A stretch of DNA of 32,594 nucleotides from JBGPIK01 sp041484845 (GTDB lineage: Bacteria; Desulfobacterota; Binatia; UBA9968): contig JBGPIK010000023.1 of the NCBI GenBank assembly GCA_041484845.1, positions 1-32,594 of the forward strand, given 5' to 3'. A program made the translations under genes and the position numbers. Shown here piece after piece: positions 7,664-16,516 of the stretch (position 1 is its first letter; every line of letters starts with the position of its first letter). A model generated the notes under the pieces. The model saw only the letters and a program-made list of their open reading frames with translations. It was not told the DNA's origin and ran no database searches.

Positions 7664-9244
7664 ATGGATTGCTTGATTCAGCAGATGTTGCGCGCTAGCG
7701 CTTCCCGTTTCCCTGAGAAGGAAGCGCTGGTCGATAAGGCGATGCGCCTTTCCTACGAGAGCGTTGCGAAACAGGTTGCCGGACTCGCGGAAGGTCTCAG
7801 GCAAGCCGGGCTCAGAAGGGGAGACCGCATCGGAATTTACCTCGAAACATCCGTTCTCCAATCTCTTTCAATCTTTGGGGTCTCCCAGGCGGGCGGGGTG
7901 TTTGTTCCTATCAACAGTCTTCTCTTTCTGGAGCAGGTGGCCCATATCGCCGGGGATTGTCAGATGAGGGGCTTGATCACGACCCGTGACAAGCTTGCCT
8001 CTCTGGTGCCTATTTTAAAGGGTATTCAGTCTTTGGAATTTGTTGTGGTCACGGGAGACGGGCCAGGCGCTGAAATTAGGCAAACCACTTTTGAATTAGC
8101 TGAACTATTAGGTTTGGTGGTTCAGGAAAATTGGCGAGACTGGGGTATCGGAAAAGACCTGGCCGCCATCCTCTACACATCGGGCTCGACCGGCAAACCC
8201 AAAGGAGTGATGCTCAGTCATGAGCAGGTGATAGCGGGAAGCTGTATCGTATCCGATTATCTGGGAATCACTTGTGACGACCGCATTATCGGAGTGTTGC
8301 CCCTCAGCTTTGATGCGGGCCTTAATCAACTTATGACCGCTATTCAACAAGGCGGGACTTACGTTCCCATGACATTTGTCTTCGCTCGGGAAATCGTCAA
8401 AACCCTCCAGGCAGAACGGATTACCGGCATGGCCGGAGTGCCGACTCTGTGGAGCCTAATGGCGCAACCGACTTCCTCTCTAGAACGAGCGTCGCTTCCT
8501 CGCCTGCGCTATATCACGAACACCGGCGGACGGATGCCGCAAACGGTACTTAACACTCTACGGCAGACCCTTAGCGCAACGCGTATTTTTCTGATGTATG
8601 GACTGACCGAGGCGTTTCGTTCGACCTATTTGCCACCCGAAGAACTCGATCGCCGGCCGACTTCAATGGGAAAGGCCATTCCCAATACGGAGATCCTGGT
8701 GGTCAACGATCAAGGGCAACCCTGCCAGCCCGGGGAAGTCGGCGAGTTGGTTCACCGTGGTCCGACGGTATCCATGGGCTACTGGGGCCAGCCGGAGTTG
8801 ACGGCCAAAGTTCTGAGACCGCACCCCTTTGCAGCCGCCGAACTAGGAGATTCGGAAAAGGTTTGCTACTCGGGCGATCTCGTAAAAATGGACGATGAGG
8901 GATTCCTGTACTTTGTCGGACGACGTGACAATATGCTGAAATCGTCGGGATTTCGGATTAGTCCGACCGAGGTCGAAGAAGTGCTTTTTGAAAGCGGTAT
9001 GGTCCGGGAAGCAGCCGTCATCGGTATTCCTGACGGACCATTGGGCCACGTCATCAAAGCTTATGTTGCACTAAAAGATGGGATAACCGTGAATGTAGGT
9101 GATCTGCTCGTGTTTTGTGCCGCAAAAATGCCGCGCTATATGTTGCCTAAAACGGTGGAAGTTATGGATGCTCTGCCGAAGACCACAAGCGGCAAAGTTG
9201 ACTATCCTGCCTTGCGGCGACACGAAGGAGTTCAGGAAGAATAA
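7664..9244 (+). CDS. acyl-CoA ligase (AMP-forming), exosortase A system-associated
   Basis: This is a 526-residue ANL-superfamily adenylating enzyme. The ATP-binding motif A3 YTSGSTGKPKG is near residues 171-181. A5 MYGLTEAFRSTYLPP is near 311. The hinge/A8 region VGRRDNMLKSSGFRISPTE is near 418-436, and the catalytic Lys of A10 (TTSGKVDYPALR) is near 511. The N-terminal sequence (RFPEKEALVD, GDRIGIYLETS, GGVFVPINSLLFLEQVAHI) resembles the TIGR03098 family. It would activate a carboxylic or amino acid as adenylate and load CoA or the ACP encoded upstream. In known XrtA loci it sits beside the PLP decarboxylase; here a GT2-methyltransferase gene lies between them. The substrate is unknown. Confidence 0.9.
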   Translation: MDCLIQQMLRASASRFPEKEALVDKAMRLSYESVAKQVAGLAEGLRQAGLRRGDRIGIYLETSVLQSLSIFGVSQAGGVFVPINSLLFLEQVAHIAGDCQMRGLITTRDKLASLVPILKGIQSLEFVVVTGDGPGAEIRQTTFELAELLGLVVQENWRDWGIGKDLAAILYTSGSTGKPKGVMLSHEQVIAGSCIVSDYLGITCDDRIIGVLPLSFDAGLNQLMTAIQQGGTYVPMTFVFAREIVKTLQAERITGMAGVPTLWSLMAQPTSSLERASLPRLRYITNTGGRMPQTVLNTLRQTLSATRIFLMYGLTEAFRSTYLPPEELDRRPTSMGKAIPNTEILVVNDQGQPCQPGEVGELVHRGPTVSMGYWGQPELTAKVLRPHPFAAAELGDSEKVCYSGDLVKMDDEGFLYFVGRRDNMLKSSGFRISPTEVEEVLFESGMVREAAVIGIPDGPLGHVIKAYVALKDGITVNVGDLLVFCAAKMPRYMLPKTVEVMDALPKTTSGKVDYPALRRHEGVQEE

Positions 9245-9344
9245 ACTCGACAGGCAACCCAATGTGCAATGGAGAAAAATACAAGAGGCAACCTATTTGG
9301 AACGCGATCTCGGCTGGTTGCGATTTAGTGGTGGGGTATCTCGT

Positions 9345-10787
9345 ATGAAGACCTCTCTTTCCGTATTAGTGCCAGTATATAACGAACAGCACTTGGTTTA
9401 TACGTCATTGCAGCGGCTCAAAATTCTTGATGCGAGCCCTCATCTGGAACGTGTCGAGGTAATCGTTGTCGATGACTGTTCACAAGACGAGTCTCCGAAA
9501 GTAATCGAAAGGTTTAAACTAGAGCAGGCGGGCATTTCAGATTCGAAGATAGAGTGGATGTTTCTACGGCACGATGAGAATAGGGGCAAAGGACAAGCGG
9601 TGAAAACGGCGCTTAAAAGGGCGACATGTGAGATTTCGGTGATCCATGACGCGGATCTCGAGTACCACCCAAAAGATCTCCTGCGCATCATCAGAGTGTT
9701 TATAGAAGAAGAGGCAGACGCGGTTTATGGCTCGCGCTTTGCTGGTTCGGAGGTTCGACGCGTTCTATTCTTTCGCCACGAACTGGGTAACAAATTCCTC
9801 ACGTTTTTATCAAACATAGTCACCAATCTTAACCTGACCGACATGGAGACTTGCTATAAAGCCGTTCGAACAGAGCTTCTAAAATCGATACCCATCGAGT
9901 CGAATGACTTTCGAATAGAGCCGGAGCTTACGATCAAACTGGCAAAGCGAAGCGCTAGAATCTTCGAAGTTCCTATTAGCTATTTTGGGAGAACCTATGC
10001 GGAAGGTAAAAAGATCAACTGGCGTGACGGTTTGCGCGCACTTTTCGCGATTGTCAAATTTGCGGTCTCGGACAGAATCTATCAACCTGACACCTACGAG
10101 AGCTACCTTCGCGCCCGGTTTTGGCATGTACCCCGGTTCAGCAGCTGGATCGCTGACATGATCCGGAAGTACTGTGGAAATAGAATATTGGAAATCGGCA
10201 GCTGCGAAGGGAATCTCGCACTAAAGCTCCTCCCGCGGGACAGGTACGTAGCGAGCGAGACCAATCCCCTTTACCTTCAGACGTTGGAAGCACTCAAAGC
10301 GGAGAGACCTTACTTAAGCGTCAGCTACTGCGATGTTATGGAGACTGCTTCCTTTCCCCTGATTGATAACGGATACGACACCGTTATTTGTCTTAACGTC
10401 CTTCAACACGTCAAGGATGATCGCGTCGCGATTAACAACATAAAGAGTGTTCTTGCTACTGGTGGGACGGCGATAGTAATGGTTCCACAAGGCCGACGGG
10501 TCGTCGATAACAATGACCAAACCCAGGGGCATCAAAGCCGATACGGTAAAGAATCGCTTCGCAGATTGGCCGAAACTTGTGGCTTCGGCGTTAGAGAAAT
10601 CTTCGAATTCAATCGTATTGGTAGCGCGGGAAAGTTCATTAACAGTAAGATTTTATTCCGGCGTTCGTTTACCGTATGGCAACTTTGGAGCCTCAATGTG
10701 CTCACGCCCGTGTTCCGAGCCATCGATGGTTTTCTGCCGTTTCCAGCCGTAAGTCTCATCGCGGTATTGGAGCGAAGGGATGACTAA
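9345..10787 (+). CDS. bifunctional GT2 glycosyltransferase / SAM methyltransferase
   Basis: The 480-residue protein fuses two domains. Residues 1-250 are a DPM1-like GT2: SVLVPVYNEQ, VIVVDDCSQDES, NRGKGQAVKTAL, the metal-binding DADLEY (about 102-107), VYGSRF and DMETCYKA. Residues 275-420 are a class I methyltransferase: RILEIGSCEGNLALKLL (SAM loop, from about 281), DTVICLNVLQHVKDD and a motif-IV-like GGTAIVMVPQG. Such GT2-MT fusions are known in polysaccharide loci. One domain probably transfers a sugar to a polyprenyl or growing chain and the other methylates a sugar (inference). ATG 9345 is chosen because the GT2 fold begins at once; the open frame extends much further upstream but only through the ligase gene. 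No transmembrane segment is obvious. Confidence 0.88.
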   Translation: MKTSLSVLVPVYNEQHLVYTSLQRLKILDASPHLERVEVIVVDDCSQDESPKVIERFKLEQAGISDSKIEWMFLRHDENRGKGQAVKTALKRATCEISVIHDADLEYHPKDLLRIIRVFIEEEADAVYGSRFAGSEVRRVLFFRHELGNKFLTFLSNIVTNLNLTDMETCYKAVRTELLKSIPIESNDFRIEPELTIKLAKRSARIFEVPISYFGRTYAEGKKINWRDGLRALFAIVKFAVSDRIYQPDTYESYLRARFWHVPRFSSWIADMIRKYCGNRILEIGSCEGNLALKLLPRDRYVASETNPLYLQTLEALKAERPYLSVSYCDVMETASFPLIDNGYDTVICLNVLQHVKDDRVAINNIKSVLATGGTAIVMVPQGRRVVDNNDQTQGHQSRYGKESLRRLAETCGFGVREIFEFNRIGSAGKFINSKILFRRSFTVWQLWSLNVLTPVFRAIDGFLPFPAVSLIAVLERRDD

Positions 10788-11190
10788 GGCAGCGAAAGGA
10801 AAACCACGCGTTAAAGTTCGTTCAGGCATCTATCGGAGGGTGACAAAGTTTAAATTGATGATCACGTTGGTGCATATCGCCTTGTCCCCTAAGCCGTTAA
10901 CTACAACTGCTCTTTCGTCACGACGTTTGCTGTCGAGCGTTCTGTAGGTATAAACGGTGAGCCGGTGCTAATAATATTCGGTCATGCCCTGTCGGGTTAC
11001 GCGGCGGCAAACTGCAGAAGTTGTGGCGCCCCATTGAAATACAAAAGGCTCGATGACTTTACCCTATACTGCCGCGAGGTGAACGCCACTGACTTGAAAT
11101 GAGTCACCACAGTGACCGAGACGACGAAGGATATCATTCTCGCGTCGCTGCTGTCCCCTCCTCAGTGGTGCGTAGTAGTAGCGAAGATCT
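10788..11190. other. 403-bp intergenic stretch; possible gene remnant
   Basis: No convincing gene is present. One plus-strand frame is open from 10893 to the stop at 11100-11102, with no ATG. It encodes C-x2-C-G-A-P-L ... YC, a zinc-ribbon-like spacing (NCRSCGAPLKYKRLDDFTLYC). This may be a decayed fragment or chance. No terminator with a T-run or strong promoter was seen. Confidence 0.4.
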
Positions 11191-12537
11191 ATGGATCTTA
11201 CGGTCGCGCTTATACGTAGGTGTTTTAACGCCTCGAACGATGAGCTTGTCATTGGTGGTTTGCCGCTGAGCGATCTAGTCGCTCGATATGGCACGCCGCT
11301 GTTTGTTTACGACAGTGCCATCATAGACCGAAAACTGGATCTTCTCCGTAAGACGTTGCCTGCGAGATTTGCGATCTACTATTCGGTCAAAGCGAATCCT
11401 AATCCCGCGATTGTACGTTGCCTCCTCGACAAAGACTGCGGGCTCGAAATTGCCTCTGGTGGAGAGCTTCGCATTGCCTTGAGTGCCGGTTGCGCTCCGG
11501 CGCGAATTCTGTTTGCGGGTCCGGGAAAAACCGAAGCCGAGTTGGAATTGGCATTGAGTCAAGGCATCGGCGAGATTCATGTCGAATCACTTTTGGAGGT
11601 CGATCGGATAGGTAATATCTGTCATCGTTTTCAAAAAAAGCCGAGGATTGCCTTGCGCGTCAATCCGTGTGGAGAAGCCCAGGGCGGCGCAATGCGCATG
11701 GGGGGTAAGCCGGCCCCTTTCGGAGTGGATGAGGAAAATCTTGATGAGGTGTTGGAGAGCATTCTTGGCGAGCCGTCGCTAAAATTTCAGGGAATTCACC
11801 TATTCACCGGTACGCAAATTCTCGATTACAACATACTCTTAGGCCAATATCGGAAAGGGTTAGAGATCGGCAGGAGGGTCGTCAACCGAATTAAACAGCC
11901 ACTCCACACAATCGATTTCGGCGGTGGGCTGGGAATTCCTTACTTCGCCGGCGACGAAGAACTGGACATGAATAAGTTCAAGAGAGGTCTTGCTGAATTG
12001 TTTGGGTATATTGAAAACGATCCCGACTTCGAGGGAACAAGATTGGTGGTGGAGCCCGGCCGCTATCTTGTCGGCGAAGCCGGAATCTATGTTGCACGGG
12101 TCAACGATATCAAAGTATCACGGGGCAAAAAGTTTCTTATTCTTGATGGCGGGATGAATCACCACCTCGCCGCATCGGGAAATCTCGGTCAAGTCATCAA
12201 GCGTAATTTCCCGATCGCTCTGCTCAACAAACTACAAGCTGATGGCCACCCGCCCGCGGAACGTGTGGATGTTGTCGGTCCCCTATGTACTCCCCTAGAT
12301 GTTGTTGCAAGAGACGTTGATCTTCCAGTGGCGGAAGTCGGAGATCTGGTCGGCATACTTCAGTCAGGAGCGTATGCTCTAACAGCTAGTCCGCTGGGAT
12401 TTTTGAGCCATCCCACTCCGGCCGAAGTGCTCGTTGAAAACGGCCACATGCGCCTGATTCGCCGGCGAGGGAGCTATAGCGATCTTCTGGCGGATCTTCC
12501 CGGCGACTTCCAGGAGGCTACGGTAAAAGTCTCATAG
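11191..12537 (+). CDS. PLP-dependent decarboxylase, exosortase A system-associated
   Basis: This 448-residue fold-type III enzyme belongs to the diaminopimelate/ornithine decarboxylase family. The PLP-binding Lys67 sits in YYSVKANPNP. Phosphate-binding and substrate regions follow: GLEIASGGEL, IHLFTGTQI, DFGGGLGIPY and EPGRYLVGEAGIYV. The active-site Cys366 lies in GPLCTPLDVV, and QSGAYALTASPLGFLSH closes the barrel. The length and sequence resemble TIGR03099, which accompanies the TIGR03098 ligase in XrtA loci. It should decarboxylate an amino acid, perhaps one attached to the ACP; the substrate is not known. In lysine decarboxylases of this fold the HLFTGTQ segment is usually HxGSQ, so the T in place of S is a family variation. 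ATG 11191 has no good ribosome site. Confidence 0.9.
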   Translation: MDLTVALIRRCFNASNDELVIGGLPLSDLVARYGTPLFVYDSAIIDRKLDLLRKTLPARFAIYYSVKANPNPAIVRCLLDKDCGLEIASGGELRIALSAGCAPARILFAGPGKTEAELELALSQGIGEIHVESLLEVDRIGNICHRFQKKPRIALRVNPCGEAQGGAMRMGGKPAPFGVDEENLDEVLESILGEPSLKFQGIHLFTGTQILDYNILLGQYRKGLEIGRRVVNRIKQPLHTIDFGGGLGIPYFAGDEELDMNKFKRGLAELFGYIENDPDFEGTRLVVEPGRYLVGEAGIYVARVNDIKVSRGKKFLILDGGMNHHLAASGNLGQVIKRNFPIALLNKLQADGHPPAERVDVVGPLCTPLDVVARDVDLPVAEVGDLVGILQSGAYALTASPLGFLSHPTPAEVLVENGHMRLIRRRGSYSDLLADLPGDFQEATVKVS

Positions 12538-12589
12538 TCCGCATCCCGTGCTCTCAACAGCAGTGCGCGCAGAGCAGAGCGTCTTTGAT

Positions 12590-12680
12590 GAAGAAATACT
12601 CCGAACTCCGTGAACTCGGTGCCTCGGTGGTGAAATAACGATTACCGATTTGGTTGCGGCTCGCGCCTCTGTGGTGGGAT
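12590..12680. repeat. dispersed repeat fragment
   Basis: AAATACTCCGAACTCCGTGA and the following TCGGTGCCTCGGTGGTGAAA, then CGCCTCTGTGGTGG, match the repeat family seen at 4497-4770. The AAATACTCCGAACTC part is found in inverted orientation near 32465-32476. It lies in the short gap between the decarboxylase and the broken aminotransferase. Confidence 0.6.
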
Positions 12681-12692
12681 AGTAAGCGCAAC

Positions 12693-13927
12693 ATGCCCGA
12701 ACAATTTATAGTTCCAAAGGAGCCGAGGCTCGATTGGAGGATGCTACTGCCTTCTTTCCGGCAGAATAAGTCTTTTTATTCGCTTAGCGGAAACGCCGTG
12801 CAACATCTCTTTTGGGCGCGCAACGCGATATATCACGGACTCTCTGCTTTGGGCCTCAACCCTGGTGATAATGTTCTTGTCCCCGCGTTTCATTGTACTT
12901 CCGTTGTAGAGCCCATTTTGCAATATGGCGCGGAGGTAAAATTTTACGATATCAATCTGGACGTTAGCCCGGACTTAGAGGATTTACGATCGAAGATTGA
13001 CCGTAAGACACGCGCGATTTTGGCTATTCACTATTTCGGTTTTCCTCAACCCATTCAAAAATTTCGCGAGTTATGCCGAGCGCACAAACTGTATTTGATC
13101 GAGGATTGCGCCCATGTTCTCACCGAACGAACACGAGATTGAATAAGGCTGGGCGATTCGGGTGATATCAGCATTTTCAGCTGGCGCAAGTTCCTTTCGA
13201 TTTACGATGGCGGACAGTTGGTCATCAATAATCCTGAACTACAGTAGAATCTGAGGTTAGATAAGGGCAGTTTTCTTTTTAAATTAAAGGTTGCCAAGAA
13301 TATCTCGAGCGGTTGTTTGAAAACTCATCGGACGGACCGGCCAGCCTTCTAGCCTTCCTTTGGAACGCAACATCATTACTGTCCAAATGCCAAGCTCTTT
13401 TGAATACGAGGGCCGCGACGGTTCATCAGGTAAACAGCTACGAAGTACAGTTTGATCTTAATTGTGTAAACCTTGCGATGTCTGGAATCTCTAAACGCAT
13501 TCTAGGACGAACAATCATTGCCGATGTCGCGGAGAGAAGGCGACATAATTACGCCCGCCTTGCTCAAGCAGTCAAAAGCCTGGCGGGCATCAGCCTGCTT
13601 TATCCGAATCTTCCTGAAAACGTGTGCCCCTGGAGTTTTCCGTTTCTGGTTCGGGGGACTAAGAATTTTCAAGTGTTTGTGAGGGCGAAAGGCGTCCCCG
13701 CGACTTCTTGGAGCGGCGTGATTCATCCGAATCTACCGTTGCAGCGATTCCCAAAAGCGCGGTCTTTGTATGACCATCTTGTGTTTCTACCCGTGCACCA
13801 AAGTCTGGATGAAGGAGATTTAGGTACGATTATTCGTGTTTTAGGTGAGACACTGAATGACCATGTCGGAGTTGACCCGAAAAGTTTTGATGATCGCGTT
13901 TCACTATCCGCCATTTCAAGGCGGTAG
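12693..13927 (+). pseudogene. broken DegT/DnrJ/EryC1-type aminotransferase
   Basis: The reading starts at ATG 12693 and follows the fold of sugar aminotransferases: ARNAIYHGLSALGLNPGDNV, PAFHCTSVVEPILQYGA, ILAIHYFGFPQPIQKF and LIEDCAH. It then meets an in-frame TGA at 13140-13142. The same frame resumes with LGDSGDISIFSWRKFLSIYD and GGQLVINNPEL, including the PLP-binding Lys of the SxRK pattern. A second in-frame TAG is at 13245-13247. A one-base loss near 13298-13303 moves the coding frame to YLERLFENSSDGPASLL, which stays open to TAG 13925-13927. Two nonsense codons plus a frameshift make loss of function likely unless the read is faulty. It would have aminated a keto-sugar nucleotide. The 3' end overlaps the next gene by 71 bp. 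Confidence 0.8.
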
Positions 13928-15134
13928 CGGCGTTCACCGGACGCTGAAGTTTTCGCGGTATCTACCGGAATACGGGTGGCAGCCGATCGTTCTGAGCGCG
14001 CAGCCGAGAGCGTATCCACAAGTCGGCGAGGAACAACTTCGGCAAATTCCGGCCGAAGTTATCGTAAAGCGAGCATTTGCCCTGGATAGCTCTCGACATT
14101 TGTCGGTCAGAGGGCGCTATTTGAGATTCATGGCCTTACCCGATCATTGGGGCAGTTGGTGGTTTGACGCCGTGCGTATAGGACTAAGTATCATCCGCCA
14201 ACGAAGACCACAGATCATATGGTCCACTTATCCCATTGCGACGGCTCATTTAATCGGCTTCACGCTTCATCGTTTGACCGGGTTACCTTGGATTGCCGAT
14301 TTTCGGGATTCGATGACGGAAGAAAATTATCCGAGAGATCCTTTGACGCGCCGAAGCTATCTGTGGATCGAGAGAAGAACGGTTAGGTACGCTTCCCGAT
14401 TGATCTTCACCGCGCCATCCACAAAACAAATGTATCTCGACCGCTATCCTCAACTTTCGGCTGATCGTTGCGTGGTCATCGCCAACGGCTACGACGAGGA
14501 AGACTTTGCGGGTATCGAAGGACTTCCGATTGCGACTAATTCAAATGGGCGGGCAGTCAGGCTGCTTCACGCAGGCGTGATCTATACAGACGACAGAGAT
14601 CCGACGGCATTTTTCCGAGCGCTGTCACGACTAAAAATTGATGGAATCATTGATGCTATGACTGTCGTCATCGATCTTCGAGCGAGCGGATCCGAAGATT
14701 ACTATGCATCGATGCTTAAGGAACTCAAAATCGATGATATCGTCCGTCTTTTACCGGCACTTTCCCACCGTAAAGCTTTGGAGGATTGTGCGGGGGCCGA
14801 TGCTCTCTTATTAATTCAGGCCGCATCCTGCAATCATCAGATTCCGGCAAAAGCATACGAGTATCTGCGCTTGGGGAAACCCGTTCTTGCTTTAACAGCG
14901 AGGGAAGGGGACACGGCAAGACTGCTTGAAGAGGTTGGTGGCGCGACCATCGTTGATCTTTCCGAGGAAGAAGTAATCTATCATGCTATTCCTGCCTTCC
15001 TGAACGCTGTCAGAAGCCATACTCATGCGACCCCCGACGCAGGGCGGGCGAGTCGCTATTCCAGAAAGTATCAAGCGTATCAGCTTTCCGAGTGCTTACC
15101 CGAGGTGATGATGGAGATGCCGCGACATGCGTGA
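13857..15134 (+). CDS. GT4-like glycosyltransferase
   Basis: The protein of 425 residues is a GT-B glycosyltransferase with the N-terminus KVLMIAFHYPPFQGGSGVHR, common in polysaccharide clusters, then GLPWIADFRDSMTEENYP. The C-terminal donor domain has CVVIANGYDEEDF, VRLLHAGVIYTD, VRLLPALSHRKALEDCAGAD and IPAKAYEYLRLGKPVLALT. The expected E-x7-E region is present as KAYEYLRLGKP. It probably adds a sugar in the cytoplasm; the donor is unknown. ATG 13857 is preferred because AGGTGAGA is 8 bases upstream, although it overlaps the aminotransferase remnant. An internal ATG at 13893 is the alternative. The stop overlaps the next start by 8 bp, implying translational coupling. Confidence 0.85.
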   Translation: MTMSELTRKVLMIAFHYPPFQGGSGVHRTLKFSRYLPEYGWQPIVLSAQPRAYPQVGEEQLRQIPAEVIVKRAFALDSSRHLSVRGRYLRFMALPDHWGSWWFDAVRIGLSIIRQRRPQIIWSTYPIATAHLIGFTLHRLTGLPWIADFRDSMTEENYPRDPLTRRSYLWIERRTVRYASRLIFTAPSTKQMYLDRYPQLSADRCVVIANGYDEEDFAGIEGLPIATNSNGRAVRLLHAGVIYTDDRDPTAFFRALSRLKIDGIIDAMTVVIDLRASGSEDYYASMLKELKIDDIVRLLPALSHRKALEDCAGADALLLIQAASCNHQIPAKAYEYLRLGKPVLALTAREGDTARLLEEVGGATIVDLSEEEVIYHAIPAFLNAVRSHTHATPDAGRASRYSRKYQAYQLSECLPEVMMEMPRHA

Positions 15135-16440
15135 CGTGGTGCTGCTCGCCCTAACCGGCTTGTTTGCTCTGATTGCCTTGAGGAAACCTTTGGTAGGCCT
15201 GCTCGCATTTGTCGGCCTGAGCATTCTGGGCTTACACAGCTTGACGTGGGCTTTCGCGCGGACGTTTCCGCACTCTCAAGTTGTAGGACTGGCGACGATT
15301 ATCGGATTCTTGCTTTCGCCGGAGGCGAAGCGTTTTCCGCGGGAGCGGGAAGCCCGCCTCGTGCTAGCGTTATGGGCACTTTCCACCGTGTCCACCGTTT
15401 TCGCTCTCGAGCCCGAACTCGCGATGGCCAGGTTAATTTTTGTTTCGAAGATCTTTTTGATGATGTTTCTGTGCACCGCGATTGTGAACACGCCAGAGCG
15501 ACTACACATGCTGGTTCGAGTCATTGCGCTTTCGTTGGGCTATCTGGCGGCGAAGCTGGGACTCTTCGTGCTCGCGACCGGTTTTCAGCAAAAAGCTTAT
15601 GGACCAGAAGAGACTTATCTTTTCCAGGAGAATGCGGTCGGGATAGCGCTGTCGGCGAACCTCCCACTCTTGGTGTATCTCTTGCGCGTCGAACGGGCAC
15701 GTTGGCTTCGATGGACGATTGGTGCGATGGTGCTTCTTTCGTATCCGGCCGTCGTGGGGACATTTTCCCGGGGTGCCTGGCTGAGCTTGGCGGCCGTGTC
15801 TGTGCTTCTCGCTCTGTGCAGTCGGCGAAAGATCTTAGCGATCTCGCTCGTGCTCGCCGTGGCAGTAGGAGGGGTTACTTGGCAGAGTTTTTTCGTGTCT
15901 GATCGCGTGGCGGCGCGTTGGGACGCACTCGTAAACTACCAGGAGGATAGCTCGGCGGAGTCTCGCTTCTGGAGTTGGGAGTTCTGCAAGAGGGTCGGCC
16001 TGGCGAGGCCATTCGGCGGGGGCTTTGACCTATACTCAACCGAGGCGTATCTGCGCTATTATCCAGAGTTCGTGGAACGGTGGCCCGGGAAAGTGTGGGT
16101 GTGTCACAGCGTGTGGATGCAATTCTTGGCTGAACATGGCATCCTAGGCTTTCTGCTAGGGATTGGCCTGATAGTATCGTGCTTGTTCAGCCTTCGTCGG
16201 TTAAGCCGGGAGGCCCAGAGGCAAAGAACGCAGACGCAGGTGGGAGACTTCGCGCCGATGTTGGTGGTGGCATTCGTCGGATTCATGACGGGCGGCACCT
16301 TCCTGAATGTTGCGTACCACGAGCTATTCTACCAACTAGTCGCTATGGTGATCATTGCGAAGGCCCTGTGGCGGCAAGGCACTCAACCGGTGGTGGAGGC
16401 TCACGATCAAGTTGTGCTGAACCCCGCAGGAACGGGGTGA
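15127..16440 (+). CDS. O-antigen-ligase-like membrane protein, exosortase A-associated O-glycosylation ligase type
   Basis: The protein of 437 residues has about ten to twelve hydrophobic segments and a large loop near residues 260-330 before HSVWMQFLAEHGILGFLLG, the layout of Wzy/WaaL O-antigen ligases. The N-terminal pattern LIALRKPLVGLLAFVGLSI, HSLTWAFARTFPHSQVVG resembles the TIGR03097 putative O-glycosylation ligase of exosortase A loci. Arginine and histidine residues in the periplasmic loop (AARWDAL, CHSVWMQ) fit this family. It would polymerise or transfer a lipid-linked glycan in the periplasm. ATG 15127 overlaps the upstream stop by 8 bp. GC content rises from about this gene onward. 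Confidence 0.85.
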   Translation: MRDVVLLALTGLFALIALRKPLVGLLAFVGLSILGLHSLTWAFARTFPHSQVVGLATIIGFLLSPEAKRFPREREARLVLALWALSTVSTVFALEPELAMARLIFVSKIFLMMFLCTAIVNTPERLHMLVRVIALSLGYLAAKLGLFVLATGFQQKAYGPEETYLFQENAVGIALSANLPLLVYLLRVERARWLRWTIGAMVLLSYPAVVGTFSRGAWLSLAAVSVLLALCSRRKILAISLVLAVAVGGVTWQSFFVSDRVAARWDALVNYQEDSSAESRFWSWEFCKRVGLARPFGGGFDLYSTEAYLRYYPEFVERWPGKVWVCHSVWMQFLAEHGILGFLLGIGLIVSCLFSLRRLSREAQRQRTQTQVGDFAPMLVVAFVGFMTGGTFLNVAYHELFYQLVAMVIIAKALWRQGTQPVVEAHDQVVLNPAGTG

Positions 16441-16516
16441 GAGTAGAACCCGCGACAAAGGATGCCCTCGGATGGAGGCACCGCGGGTTCCTGTTGCTGG
16501 CTCTTAGGAGGAGCTT

